Shown in pieces: positions 8,212 through 15,507 of a stretch of 64,000 bases of DNA. Origin of the DNA: Bacillus sp. es.034 (GTDB lineage Bacteria > Bacillota > Bacilli > Bacillales > Bacillaceae_B). Both the position numbers and the translations under genes were made by a program. The notes below the pieces were generated by a model that was not told the DNA's origin, made no database searches, and saw nothing but the letters and a program-made list of their open reading frames with translations. Positions within the stretch are counted from its first letter, which is position 1, and every line of letters starts with the position of its first letter. Location: the NCBI RefSeq assembly GCF_002563655.1, contig NZ_PDIY01000001.1, positions 4,146,501 to 4,210,500 of the forward strand, in the 5' to 3' direction.

Positions 8212-8646
8212 ATGAAATCAAATCAAAGCAATCAACTTCAAGATATTACCCAAACCGTCCTCTTCAATGCCCCCATTCAAAAGGTATGGGACACCGTCTC
8301 CACTTCAGAAGGCATATCTACATGGTTCATGCCGAACGATTTCCAACCAGAAGAGGGATACGAATTCCATATTCAATCCCCTTTCGGCCCGTCTCCATGT
8401 AAGGTATTGGAAGTGGATGCGCCTCATAAGTTGTCTTTTTCCTGGGATACGGATGGCTGGTTCGTCACATTTCTTTTAAAAGAGGTCGGCAAACAAACCG
8501 AGTTCACATTGATTCATGGTGGCTGGAAGCATGATGATGCCGTTGTTTCTAAACCGAACGAAAAAAGCTCCGTTATCCGGGAACGTATGGAGAACGGCTG
8601 GGTCGGCATAGTGGACCAACGCCTGCGGAAGGTTGTGGAGGAATAA
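8212..8646 (+). CDS. SRPBCC (AHSA1-like) domain protein
   Basis: The 144-residue protein has the single-domain AHSA1/SRPBCC pattern: [20 protein letters not shown] near the start, GISTWFMP, the strand [20 protein letters not shown], and a C-terminal helix ending [16 protein letters not shown]. These proteins hold a hydrophobic cavity; the ligand is unknown. GGCGAGAAAT precedes the ATG. It is directly followed by an ArsR regulator whose GTG start immediately abuts its TAA stop, a common SRPBCC-ArsR gene pair. The strong promoter with two palindromic boxes upstream suggests tight repression that is lifted by an unknown signal. Confidence 0.8.
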   Translation: MKSNQSNQLQDITQTVLFNAPIQKVWDTVSTSEGISTWFMPNDFQPEEGYEFHIQSPFGPSPCKVLEVDAPHKLSFSWDTDGWFVTFLLKEVGKQTEFTLIHGGWKHDDAVVSKPNEKSSVIRERMENGWVGIVDQRLRKVVEE

Positions 8647-8970
8647 GTGTCCGCGGTTAAACATGACGTATTTCAGGCGATTGCAGACCCGACCCGCCGG
8701 GAAGTGCTTCGCCTTCTCTCGAAAAAAGAAATGCCCATTTCGGCTCTCACTTCCCACTTTCCCATGAGCCGGACCGCCATTGCAAAGCATCTTGCCATCC
8801 TGACAGAAGCCGAGTTGGTTTCAGGTGAAAAAGTCGGCAGGGAAAAGATCTATCGCCTACAGCCTGAGCCCCTCGCAGAACTAAAGGACTGGCTAGCCTA
8901 TTACGAACAATTCTGGAGCAATAAACTGACCAAGCTTAAATACGTTCTGGAAGAAAATAATGAAGATTGA
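8647..8970 (+). CDS. ArsR family winged-helix transcriptional regulator
   Basis: A 107-residue ArsR-type repressor: DVFQAIADPTRREVLRLLS, recognition region SRTAIAKHLAILTEAELVSG, then wing and dimer helix ending LKYVLEENNED. It lacks metal-binding Cys pairs and belongs to the group usually paired with SRPBCC proteins. It starts with GTG directly after the TAA of the SRPBCC gene, so translation is coupled. It probably represses the operon through the two ACCAWWTGGT boxes at 8136-8182. A GGGACGGACCT hairpin element follows 3 bp after the stop. Confidence 0.85.
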   Translation: MSAVKHDVFQAIADPTRREVLRLLSKKEMPISALTSHFPMSRTAIAKHLAILTEAELVSGEKVGREKIYRLQPEPLAELKDWLAYYEQFWSNKLTKLKYVLEENNED

Positions 8971-8973
8971 TTC

Positions 8974-9016
8974 ATGGGAGGGACGGACCTTTGTTCCAAA
9001 GGTCCGTCCCTCCCAT
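8974..9016. repeat. GGGACGGACC inverted-pair element 1
   Basis: ATGGGAGGGACGGACCTTT and AAAGGTCCGTCCCTCCCAT pair over about 18 bp with a loop of only six bases. The core word GGGACGGACCT recurs throughout the window. The hairpin lies between two convergent genes, but no U-tract follows on either strand. Confidence 0.8.
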
Positions 9017-9070
9017 TTAGTAGATTTTCGCCATGATGACCATGGAGATGAATAAGCAAATAACCCTTTG

Positions 9071-9283
9071 TCACGATTTCTCTTCCCCTTTCTCTTCATA
9101 CAAAAAAATCTCTTCAATTGACGTCTCAAATACATTTGCCAGCTGAAAAGCCAGATTCAATGAAGGGTCATACTTCCCCTTTTCAATCGAAATGATGGTC
9201 TGCCTCGAAACCCCTAACCTCGCCGCCAATCTTTCCTGTGAGTATCCAAACGTCTTGCGGTATTCTACTAGTCTATTTTTCAA
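9071..9283 (-). CDS. Small XRE family transcriptional regulator
   Basis: A 70-residue helix-turn-helix protein of the Cro/CI type (YRKTFGYSQERLAARLGVSR, then QTIISIEKGKYDPSLNLAF), ending ETSIEEIFLYEEKGEEKS. Proteins of this length usually sit with a small integral membrane protein gene. Here the stop is followed in the same frame by a short hydrophobic stretch (VICLFISMVIMAKIY, then stop at about 9023) and then by repeat element 1, so a membrane partner may have been lost. GGAGGTATCC precedes the ATG. Upstream, AAAGGACACTTTACGTCAAG and AAAGTGTCCTTTAC-like sequences form an inverted repeat (about 9309-9351) that may be its operator. Confidence 0.8.
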   Translation of the reverse strand: MKNRLVEYRKTFGYSQERLAARLGVSRQTIISIEKGKYDPSLNLAFQLANVFETSIEEIFLYEEKGEEKS

Positions 9284-9308
9284 AGAAGGATACCTCCTTA
9301 TATTTCCA

Positions 9309-9352
9309 TATCATAATGTAAAGGACACTTTACGTCAAGTATCCTTTACATT
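9309..9352. promoter_or_regulatory. Inverted repeat upstream of the XRE gene, possible operator
   Basis: CATAATGTAAAGGA (9310-9323) and TCCTTTACATTATG (9342-9355) are perfect inverse complements separated by 18 bases. The dyad lies in the promoter region of the XRE regulator and could be its operator, or fold as a long hairpin. Confidence 0.55.
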
Positions 9353-9383
9353 ATGATGGATCTTCTTTATTCAGTCGTATACA

Positions 9384-9426
9384 AAAGGAGGGACGGACCT
9401 TTTTCCAAAGGTCCGTCCCTCCTTTC
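9384..9426. repeat. GGGACGGACC inverted-pair element 2
   Basis: AAAGGAGGGACGGACCTTT pairs with AAAGGTCCGTCCCTCCTTT around a four- to five-base loop. It sits directly downstream of the oxidoreductase stop (9428). Its core is identical to element 1, 400 bp away, and like it lacks a clear U-tract. Confidence 0.8.
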
Positions 9427-9427
9427 A

Positions 9428-10363
9428 TTATTTCACTTTAATCACGATTTTCCCTTTTGCATGGTGAGTTTCACTGAGTGCGTGTGCATCTTTTACTCCT
9501 TGTTCACTAAGGTCGAATGTTTCTCCGATCACTGGCTTTAATTGACCGGATTCGTACAGGTCGGCAAGCTTTGCGAGTTGCTCGCCTTTCGGATCCAGCC
9601 AAAGGAATTCGGCTTTCACTCCGTACTTAGCTGGTTTGTCCTCTTTTGGAGGCTCTGCAATCGATACGAGCTTTCCATTTTCCTTGAGTACTTTATAGCT
9701 GTTCGACTGAACCTCCCCGCCCATGGTGTCCAGCACCAGGTCGAAGTCTTGTAACACTTCACTAAAGTCTTCTTCTTTATAGTTGATGAATTGATCGGCT
9801 CCCAGTGATCGGACGAACTCCTCATTCTTTCCGCTTGCCGTTGTAGCGACATGCGCTCCAAAGCTTTTGGCAATCTGAATGGCGAAGTTCCCGACGCCGC
9901 CTGAACCTGCATGGATCAGCACCTTATCTCCTTCTTTGATTTCACCAAAGCCGACTAAGCACTGCCATGCTGTCAATCCGGCCAGAGGAATCGCAGCCGC
10001 TTCTTCAAAGCTCATGCTTTCAGGCATTTTGGCGAGCAGTTCTTCATCCACTGCCACATACTCAGCATAAGTACCTTCCCTTGTCGTAGCCGGTCTTGCA
10101 AATACACGATCACCTACTTCAAACCCTTTTACATTTTTCCCTTTTTCAGCGATCACTCCCGCTGCATCCCATCCCAGGATGATCGGGAATTCAAAGTCCA
10201 GCATCTCTTTTAAATAGCCTGCCCGCACCTTCCAATCGATGGGGTTGATCGAAGTGGCATGATTTTCGAGCAAAATCTGATCGTCGCCGATCGCCGGCTG
10301 ATCGATTTCTTTTTCCTGTAAAACGTCTTTATCCCCGTACTGGTTGATGATGATGGCTTTCAT
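9428..10363 (-). CDS. Zinc-free NADP-dependent MDR oxidoreductase (quinone oxidoreductase-like)
   Basis: The 311-residue protein has the GroES-like N-terminal domain (NPIDWKVRAGYLKEM, GWDAAGVIAEKGKNVKGFEVGDRVFA) and a Rossmann domain with LIHAGSGGVGNFAIQIAKSFGA around residue 150. The zinc ligands of alcohol dehydrogenases are absent, as in quinone oxidoreductases. It probably reduces quinones or reactive enones with NADPH in the cytoplasm. The ATG at 10363 follows AAGGAGGGCGAAAC. Upstream on the same strand there is a sigma-B-like promoter (10402-10427), which would place it in the general stress response. The gene is monocistronic and ends at repeat element 2. Confidence 0.85.
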   Translation of the reverse strand: MKAIIINQYGDKDVLQEKEIDQPAIGDDQILLENHATSINPIDWKVRAGYLKEMLDFEFPIILGWDAAGVIAEKGKNVKGFEVGDRVFARPATTREGTYAEYVAVDEELLAKMPESMSFEEAAAIPLAGLTAWQCLVGFGEIKEGDKVLIHAGSGGVGNFAIQIAKSFGAHVATTASGKNEEFVRSLGADQFINYKEEDFSEVLQDFDLVLDTMGGEVQSNSYKVLKENGKLVSIAEPPKEDKPAKYGVKAEFLWLDPKGEQLAKLADLYESGQLKPVIGETFDLSEQGVKDAHALSETHHAKGKIVIKVK

Positions 10364-10401
10364 ATTGTTTCGCCCTCCTTGTTTTTGAACATACGGTTTA
10401 T

Positions 10402-10427
10402 CTTCCCTCTATTTAAGGGTATTTAAA
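10402..10427 (-). promoter_or_regulatory. Possible sigma-B-type promoter of the oxidoreductase
   Basis: On the minus strand GTTTAA (10422-10427), a 14-base spacer and GGGAAG (10402-10407) resemble the Bacillus sigma-B consensus GTTTAA / GGGWAW. It sits 39 bp upstream of the oxidoreductase ATG. Confidence 0.45.
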
Positions 10428-10552
10428 CAATGGAAAGCCCATCGTCATTCATAAAGTGTATTACTGGATTCTTCCCTCACACTGTTGTAAATTTAAGACA
10501 AACTACATAGTCATAAGCATATGGGAATCTATCTTTCTAAAGGAGGAACACG

Positions 10553-11971
10553 ATGCAACACTACAATCTCATCATCAATGGAGAACAAATCGGATCGGAT
10601 CTTGACAAGAAAGAGGTAACCAATCCTGCGACATCGGAAGTGATCGCCACCATTCCCAATGGAGGTAAAAAAGAGGCTTCGAAGGCGGTGGATGCCGCTC
10701 ATGAGGCATTCAAGGAATGGTCCCAATTCTCGGCATACGAACGAAGTGAACTTATTCGTAAATGGTATGATCTTATTAATGATAACAAAGAAGATCTTGC
10801 CCGTACCATGACCATCGAGCAAGGAAAACCCCTAAAAGAGGCACTCGGCGAAATTCAATATGCCAACGGATTCATCTCCTGGTACGCTGAAGAAGGAAAG
10901 CGGGTTTACGGGGAACAGATCCCTGCCACTCAGCGGAATAAGCGATTATTCGTCCACAAACAGCCGGTCGGAGTCGTAGCGGTCATCACTCCTTGGAACT
11001 TCCCTGCGGCAATGATCACCCGCAAGGTTGCACCGGCACTTGCCACCGGCTGTACAGTTGTGATCAAACCGGCAAATCAAACCCCTTTGACTGCGTTAAA
11101 GATGGCTTCGCTTGCTGAAGAAGCCGGCATACCGAAAGGCGTCATCAACGTCGTAACAGGTGATTCAAAATCCATCGGAGAATCGTGGATGGAAGATACA
11201 CGCGTCCGGAAACTGACCTTCACCGGTTCAACGGAAGTCGGAAAGGTCCTGATGAAGGGATCAGCGGACACCGTTAAGAAAATATCCCTGGAACTTGGTG
11301 GCCACGCCCCAGTTATTGTGATGGATGACTCGGATTTGGAAAAAGCCGTTGACGGTGTCATCGCCTCCAAATTCAGGAATGCCGGCCAAACCTGCGTCTG
11401 CTCCAACCGGATCTATGTTCATGAGTCCATCGCAGATGCTTTTTCTGAAAAACTGGTTGAAAAAGTGAAGGGGCTGAAAGTCGGAAACGGACTCGAGGAA
11501 GGTGTCGATATCGGTCCATTGATCGATGAGGATGCCATCGAGAAAGTCCGCAAACACGTGGAAGACGCCGTAGACAAAGGTGCTTCCGTTGCCTATGGAG
11601 GAAAAGGAATAGAAGGGCTATATTTTGAACCGACTGTTTTGACGAACGTTAACGATGACATGCTGTGCATGAATGACGAAACATTCGGACCAGTCGCTCC
11701 GATCACCACCTTCAAAACCGAAGAGGAAGCCATCGAACGGGCCAATGACTCCATTTACGGCCTTGCTGCCTATGTGTTCACGGAGAATATCACGAAGGGA
11801 ATCCGGATCAGTGAACAACTTGAGTACGGTATTGTCGGATTGAACGACGGGCTGCCATCGACTCCACAAGCCCCATTCGGAGGATTCAAGCAAAGCGGCC
11901 TCGGCCGAGAAGGCGGTCACCAGGGCATAGAAGAATTTTTGGAAGTGAAGTATATTTCCCTCGGATTGTAA
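10553..11971 (+). CDS. gabD: NAD(P)-dependent succinate-semialdehyde dehydrogenase family protein
   Basis: The 472-residue aldehyde dehydrogenase shows the family hallmarks in order: PWNFPAAM (near residue 150), FTGSTEVGK (near 227), the general base Glu in LELGGHAPV (near 252) and the catalytic Cys in GQTCVCSNR (near 286). Overall it resembles GabD, which oxidises succinate semialdehyde to succinate in GABA breakdown. CxC at the active site (TCVC) is also found in GabD enzymes, where the second Cys can form a redox disulfide. An AAAGGAGG site precedes the ATG. No GABA permease or aminotransferase lies beside it, so another semialdehyde substrate is possible. A strong terminator follows. Confidence 0.85.
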   Translation: MQHYNLIINGEQIGSDLDKKEVTNPATSEVIATIPNGGKKEASKAVDAAHEAFKEWSQFSAYERSELIRKWYDLINDNKEDLARTMTIEQGKPLKEALGEIQYANGFISWYAEEGKRVYGEQIPATQRNKRLFVHKQPVGVVAVITPWNFPAAMITRKVAPALATGCTVVIKPANQTPLTALKMASLAEEAGIPKGVINVVTGDSKSIGESWMEDTRVRKLTFTGSTEVGKVLMKGSADTVKKISLELGGHAPVIVMDDSDLEKAVDGVIASKFRNAGQTCVCSNRIYVHESIADAFSEKLVEKVKGLKVGNGLEEGVDIGPLIDEDAIEKVRKHVEDAVDKGASVAYGGKGIEGLYFEPTVLTNVNDDMLCMNDETFGPVAPITTFKTEEEAIERANDSIYGLAAYVFTENITKGIRISEQLEYGIVGLNDGLPSTPQAPFGGFKQSGLGREGGHQGIEEFLEVKYISLGL

Positions 11972-11982
11972 GCATAAAGCAC

Positions 11983-12027
11983 AGACAAAGGCACGCATCG
12001 CCATGCGTGCCTTTGTCTATTTTTTTT
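11983..12027. terminator. Bidirectional Rho-independent terminator
   Basis: A perfect 15-bp stem, AGACAAAGGCACGCA / TGCGTGCCTTTGTCT, with a six-base loop is followed by a run of Ts. It ends gabD. It also overlaps the 3' end of the convergent small membrane protein gene. Confidence 0.9.
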
Positions 12028-12190
12028 GAAAACGTTCCCTGATTTCCCGGTATAGATACAATGCTCCGGCCATAAGGAATAAAAAAATGATAAAATTCAT
12101 ATTTTCCGGTCCAGAAAACCCGTCAAACCCTTGCAAAAATAAGAATAGCATCCCGAAAGAAAGATAGATTGCCGCCGCAACATGCTTCAT
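12017..12190 (-). CDS. Small membrane protein of unknown function
   Basis: A 57-residue protein with two predicted membrane helices (about residues 4-22 and 29-47) and a basic tail (YREIRERFQKK). The open frame extends to 12223, but GGGGGAG lies 8 bases before the ATG at 12190 (MKHVAAAIYL), so that start is chosen. It is convergent with gabD and shares its terminator. I do not recognise a family. Two-helix proteins of this size are common in Bacillus and mostly uncharacterised. Confidence 0.6.
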   Translation of the reverse strand: MKHVAAAIYLSFGMLFLFLQGFDGFSGPENMNFIIFLFLMAGALYLYREIRERFQKK

Positions 12191-12289
12191 GGAACCAGCT
12201 CCCCCTACTTTTTCTATATACATATTCCAGACCCGCTGCTTGCATAACTGAAGATAGAGGGAAAATTAATAGTATAGTAGGAAAATTCA

Positions 12290-12318
12290 TTGACGACACA
12301 AATGGCCTGTGCTAGATT
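12290..12318 (+). promoter_or_regulatory. Sigma-A promoter of brnQ
   Basis: TTGACG (12290-12295), 17-bp spacer and TAGATT (12313-12318). GGAAAATT occurs twice just upstream (12250 and 12280 region), resembling half of a CodY site; that assignment is weak. Transcription would start near 12325, giving a leader of about 190 bases. Confidence 0.7.
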
Positions 12319-12324
12319 GTGAGT

Positions 12325-12451
12325 ATTAATGAAATTTTAAAAAAGAAGAAAAGTATGAATATATCCGCTTTTGCATCCGAAAGTTTGGACATACGGGATA
12401 TGGTTGGTTATGCGAGTTCAGACTCGTCCCTGATCAGGGGGCGGGTTTTTT
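12325..12451 (+). promoter_or_regulatory. Structured leader with terminator ahead of brnQ, candidate attenuator or riboswitch
   Basis: ATATCC (12361-12366) pairs with GGATAT (12396-12401), enclosing a small TCCGA/TTGGA hairpin. CGAGT (12413-12417) can pair with ACTCG (12422-12426). Those same bases start a stronger terminator hairpin, ACTCGTCCCT / AGGGGGCGGGT (12422-12446), followed by six Ts. The mutually exclusive pairing is typical of attenuation. It has no T-box AGGGTGGNACCGCG motif, and I match it to no riboswitch class. A 36-codon open frame starts at 12356 but lacks a good ribosome binding site. Confidence 0.6.
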
Positions 12452-12513
12452 CATGTGTGATGTAAAATGTAACGGATGGCCTATCAGTCGGTCATGAATT
12501 TGGAGGCGTGTTT

Positions 12514-13812
12514 ATGAGAAAAAAAGATGTCCTGATTTCGGGATTTATGCTTTTTTCGTTATTTTTTGGTGCAGGGAATTTAATATTCCCTCCCTATCTC
12601 GGAATGGAATCCGGAACCCACTTTATAGCGGCGATTTCCGGATTTATTTTAACGGCAGTGTTTCTGCCTTTTTTGACGATCATTTCCGTATCCCTTTCAA
12701 AAAATGGATTTTTATCGATTGGTGAACGGGTCCACCCCGTTTTCGGGATTGTTTTTGCCATCGTGATTTATCTGTCCATCGGTGCTCTTTACGGAATCCC
12801 GAGGGCTTCCAATGTGGCGTACGAATTGGGATTCTTGCAAATGGTCAGTGTGGAAGGGCGGCTTCCTTTATTATTATTCTCGATCGCTTTCTTTGGGCTA
12901 ACCTACTTGCTCAGCATCAATCCTAAAAAAGTGATTGATCTCGTCGGACAATTCTTAACACCTATACTGCTCATAGTACTGGCCTTACTGTGCGTACAGG
13001 CTTTTTTCACCTTTGATTATACTGATGCAGAAGCAAGCAGGAAGTTCCAGTCAGCACCGTTCCTGAAAGGCTTCCTTGAAGGGTATTTCACGATGGACGC
13101 CGTGGCAGCCCTGGCTTTCGGCATAGTCATCATCAATGGATTGAAAGATAAAGGGGCTTCCGGTAAAAAAGAGCTCATCCGCGGAACCATCAGTGCCGGA
13201 ATGATTGCCGCCATCGGCTTGGTGTTGGTGTATCTTTCCCTCGGGTGGATCGGACGGGTGATTCCACATGAAGCACCGATCAGTAATGGGGCAGAAATTC
13301 TTGTGTTAGCTTCTCAGCAATTATTTGGGTACAGTGGCAATCTCCTTTTTGGTTTGATTGTGATGATTGCCTGTTTAACGACATGCATCGGACTGATCAA
13401 TGCATGCGGCCGCTTTTTTCATGAGATTTATCCAAGATACTCATATAAATCATATGTACTGATTTTCATCCTGATCGGGATGGCCGTGACCAACCTGGGA
13501 CTGAATATGATCTTAAAGGTCGCCACCCCCCTGCTTGTACTCATTTATCCCGTGGCGATTGTACTCGTAGCCCTTTCCCTCTTTCAGCACTTCTTCGGGG
13601 AAAGCAGAAGGATGTACGTGTATGGTGTCAGCATTGCGGCGATCTTTTCCTTATACGAAATGCTCGCAAGCCTCAACTTGAAAATGGAAGACATACAGGG
13701 TGCCATCAGCCTTCTTCCCTTAAGTGCAAATGGACTGGCCTGGACCACCCCCGCCCTATTCGCCGCCATCATCGGATACGGACTGGACCTCTTTCAGAAG
13801 AAAATCATTTGA
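12514..13812 (+). CDS. brnQ: Branched-chain amino acid transporter (LIVCS family)
   Basis: A 432-residue, 12-helix sodium-coupled carrier for leucine, isoleucine and valine. The start FMLFSLFFGAGNLIFPPYLG is the BrnQ signature, and FTMDAVAALAFGIVIINGLK and GLINACGRFFHEI follow at the expected places. GTG at 12508 is also open, but GGAGG at 12502-12506 fits the ATG at 12514. Expression is probably controlled by the terminator-bearing leader upstream. The TGA stop overlaps the first base of a solitary GAGGGACGGACCTC word, and a terminator hairpin follows. Confidence 0.9.
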   Translation: MRKKDVLISGFMLFSLFFGAGNLIFPPYLGMESGTHFIAAISGFILTAVFLPFLTIISVSLSKNGFLSIGERVHPVFGIVFAIVIYLSIGALYGIPRASNVAYELGFLQMVSVEGRLPLLLFSIAFFGLTYLLSINPKKVIDLVGQFLTPILLIVLALLCVQAFFTFDYTDAEASRKFQSAPFLKGFLEGYFTMDAVAALAFGIVIINGLKDKGASGKKELIRGTISAGMIAAIGLVLVYLSLGWIGRVIPHEAPISNGAEILVLASQQLFGYSGNLLFGLIVMIACLTTCIGLINACGRFFHEIYPRYSYKSYVLIFILIGMAVTNLGLNMILKVATPLLVLIYPVAIVLVALSLFQHFFGESRRMYVYGVSIAAIFSLYEMLASLNLKMEDIQGAISLLPLSANGLAWTTPALFAAIIGYGLDLFQKKII

Positions 13813-13825
13813 GGGACGGACCTCT
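13811..13825 (+). repeat. Solitary GGGACGGACC word at the brnQ stop codon
   Basis: GAGGGACGGACCTCT occurs once, overlapping the brnQ TGA, with no inverted partner nearby. A different hairpin follows immediately. Confidence 0.75.
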
Positions 13826-13826
13826 A

Positions 13827-13879
13827 AAAAAAGCAGCAAGAGGATGTGACCCATCACATTCCCCTTGCTGCTTTTTATA
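13827..13879. terminator. Rho-independent terminator between brnQ and a convergent GNAT gene
   Basis: AAAAAGCAGCAAG and CTTGCTGCTTTTT pair, and the inner bases AGGATGTGA / TCACATTCC extend the stem. U-runs lie on both sides, so it can serve both convergent genes. Confidence 0.85.
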
Positions 13880-14333
13880 TACTGGTTCTTTTTTGATAAA
13901 CTTTCATGGAATCTCCACTGGGACCAATGGCTCCTGTTGAATGAGTCCACCCGTACTTTTCATAATATCCTTCCAGGTCCGTCGTCAGGTATAGCCAGTT
14001 GTACCCTTTTTTATGAGCTTCCCGGAGAGCATGGTCGAGGAGGATCGAACCAATCCCTTCTCCTCTCTGGTCAGGGTGAACATACAGGCATGCAAGCCAC
14101 GGATACAGGTCTTGACGGCTGTTAAGATCGTTTCTTAGCAATGCGTACGTGCCGATGATGTCCCCCTCACGAACAGCGATATAAAAACGGGGAAGATCCG
14201 CTTCCGTCCCACAGGAATGAAATATGCAGTCATGGTAGAACCTGTAATTATCCTCATTTCCCCACTGTCCCCAGAACACGTTTACTGCTTCTTCAAACAT
14301 CCTTGAATCCTTATGTAATTCAATTATTTTCAT
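13875..14333 (-). CDS. GNAT family N-acetyltransferase
   Basis: A 152-residue acetyltransferase. The acetyl-CoA binding motif A is VHPDQRGEGIGSILLDHAL (about residues 90-108), followed by GYNWLYLTTDLEGYYEKYGW, the motif B region. Residues 28-60 form the variable substrate part with RFYHDCIFHS. The substrate is not evident. The gene is single, convergent with brnQ, and its ATG follows GAGAGGAAAACC. Confidence 0.85.
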   Translation of the reverse strand: MKIIELHKDSRMFEEAVNVFWGQWGNEDNYRFYHDCIFHSCGTEADLPRFYIAVREGDIIGTYALLRNDLNSRQDLYPWLACLYVHPDQRGEGIGSILLDHALREAHKKGYNWLYLTTDLEGYYEKYGWTHSTGAIGPSGDSMKVYQKRTSI

Positions 14334-14414
14334 TGTGGTTTTCCTCTCTCACTTATAGATGTAACACTATTATATTCTTCATCCGTGACAGAAAACCTTT
14401 TTCCAAAAATGAAA

Positions 14415-14447
14415 AAGGCACGTTCAAGAGCTGAACATGCCGCCTTT
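14415..14447 (-). terminator. Rho-independent terminator of the VOC gene
   Basis: On the minus strand GGCATGTTCA and TGAACGTGCC pair around GCTCT, and TTTTTC follows. Confidence 0.8.
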
Positions 14448-14456
14448 TGCCTTCAA

Positions 14457-14951
14457 TTAGTAAGCCCCATCGGAATAGGTTAATTCATAGCTGTGGGAAT
14501 AGATCTCGAAAATATTCCCGAATGGATCTTCCACATATACCATGCGATAAGGTTTTTCACCAGGATAATACTCACGGACCGGCATACGCTGCTTTCCTCC
14601 GTGCTGCTTGATCTTTTCGACCATGCCTTCTGCATCGGGATCCTGGATACAGAAGTGGAATAACCCCGTCTTCCAATATTCAAAGTTATTCTCCGGTTTT
14701 TCAATGTGAGGGAATTCAAACAGCTCGATCCCGATTTTATCACCCGTTGCCATGTGGGCGATTCTGAACTTCTCCCAGTCGTTCCCGAACACGTCGCGGC
14801 ACATCTGACCGATTGCCGTGTCGTCATTTTCGACATCGGAAGGTTCCATGATGACATACCAGCCGAATACCTCTTGGTAAAATTTTATCGCTTCTTCCAG
14901 GCTTGGGACGGATAATCCTATATGAGAAAATGATCTTGGATATGGTAACAT
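14457..14951 (-). CDS. VOC family protein (glyoxalase/dioxygenase-like)
   Basis: A 164-residue protein with two paired beta-alpha-beta modules of the vicinal oxygen chelate fold: FSHIGLSVPSLEEAIKFYQE at the start and GLFHFCIQDPDAEGMVEKI in the second half, ending with EDPFGNIFEIYSHSYELTY. Potential metal ligands are His9, Glu69-region and His/Glu in the second module, as in glyoxalase-like enzymes. AAGGAGG nine bases before the ATG at 14951 decides the start over the longer frame. It is divergent from an HxlR regulator, which probably controls it. Detoxification of a reactive carbonyl or an aromatic ring-opening role are both possible. Confidence 0.8.
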   Translation of the reverse strand: MLPYPRSFSHIGLSVPSLEEAIKFYQEVFGWYVIMEPSDVENDDTAIGQMCRDVFGNDWEKFRIAHMATGDKIGIELFEFPHIEKPENNFEYWKTGLFHFCIQDPDAEGMVEKIKQHGGKQRMPVREYYPGEKPYRMVYVEDPFGNIFEIYSHSYELTYSDGAY

Positions 14952-15024
14952 CGTACTGACTCCTCCTTCGTTTCGATTAGTTTCATCTAACACGACTTCA
15001 TTATACGAAGAGAAGCGTATCTAT

Positions 15025-15068
15025 GTAAGAATGCACTTTTTTGTAAGAAACTAACCTGTAGGTAAGAA
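15025..15068. promoter_or_regulatory. Three direct GTAAGAA repeats in a divergent promoter region
   Basis: GTAAGAA occurs at 15025-15031, 15043-15049 and 15062-15068, spaced 18-19 bp apart (about two helical turns), between the VOC gene and the HxlR gene. This fits a cooperative binding site for the HxlR regulator; that is inference. Confidence 0.5.
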
Positions 15069-15083
15069 AGGGCTGGTTAAGAT

Positions 15084-15416
15084 ATGGATACACCCATCGA
15101 TCAACACGGAAAACTGAAGTGTTCCATCGAGTACACATTGAGGAAAATCGGAGGAAAATGGAAGACCGTCATCCTCTGGCACCTCGGAACGGAGGGTACT
15201 CACCGCTACAATGAACTGCGACGTCTCCTTCCTGGCGTCGCCCACAAAGTACTGAGCCAGCAGCTGAAAGAACTTGAAGAAGAAGGATTCATCAACCGCA
15301 CCCAATACGACACCATCCCACCCAAAGTCGAATACACCATGACCGACCTCGGCATGACCCTCATGCCCATCCTCCACCACATGCACGAATGGGGTAATGA
15401 GCATGGAGAGTTATAA
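15084..15416 (+). CDS. HxlR family winged-helix transcriptional regulator
   Basis: A 110-residue MarR/HxlR-type regulator. KCSIEYTLRKIGGKWKTVIL is the diagnostic HxlR start with its conserved Cys, followed by HRYNELRRLLPGVAHKVLSQ (recognition helix) and the wing NRTQYDTIPPKVEYTMTDLG. The single Cys near residue 13 is the redox or electrophile sensor in some relatives (HypR, YodB). The gene is divergent from the VOC gene across GTAAGAA direct repeats, so it probably represses or activates that gene in response to reactive electrophiles (inference). Confidence 0.85.
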   Translation: MDTPIDQHGKLKCSIEYTLRKIGGKWKTVILWHLGTEGTHRYNELRRLLPGVAHKVLSQQLKELEEEGFINRTQYDTIPPKVEYTMTDLGMTLMPILHHMHEWGNEHGEL

Positions 15417-15436
15417 AGAGAGAGAGGCAAAGATTA

Positions 15437-15501
15437 GAGGGACGGACCTCCAAACGGGAATCTTATGTAAAGTAGAAATCCGTTTTGGAGGTCCGTCCCT
15501 C
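15437..15501. repeat. GGGACGGACC inverted-pair element 3
   Basis: GAGGGACGGACCTCCAAAC and GTTTTGGAGGTCCGTCCCTC lie at the ends of 65 bp. The stem extends past the core word into element-specific bases (CCAAACGG / CCGTTTTGG). It lies between the convergent HxlR and LysE genes, six bases from the LysE stop; no U-tract follows. Confidence 0.8.
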
Positions 15502-15507
15502 ACCTGC

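Noticed and set aside
12325-12451. T-box riboswitch before brnQ
   Set aside because: The obligatory T-box bulge sequence and specifier stem are absent.
12356-12466. 36-codon open frame before brnQ as a leader peptide with regulatory codons
   Set aside because: No convincing ribosome binding site and no run of Leu, Ile or Val codons; the RNA fold seems the more likely signal.
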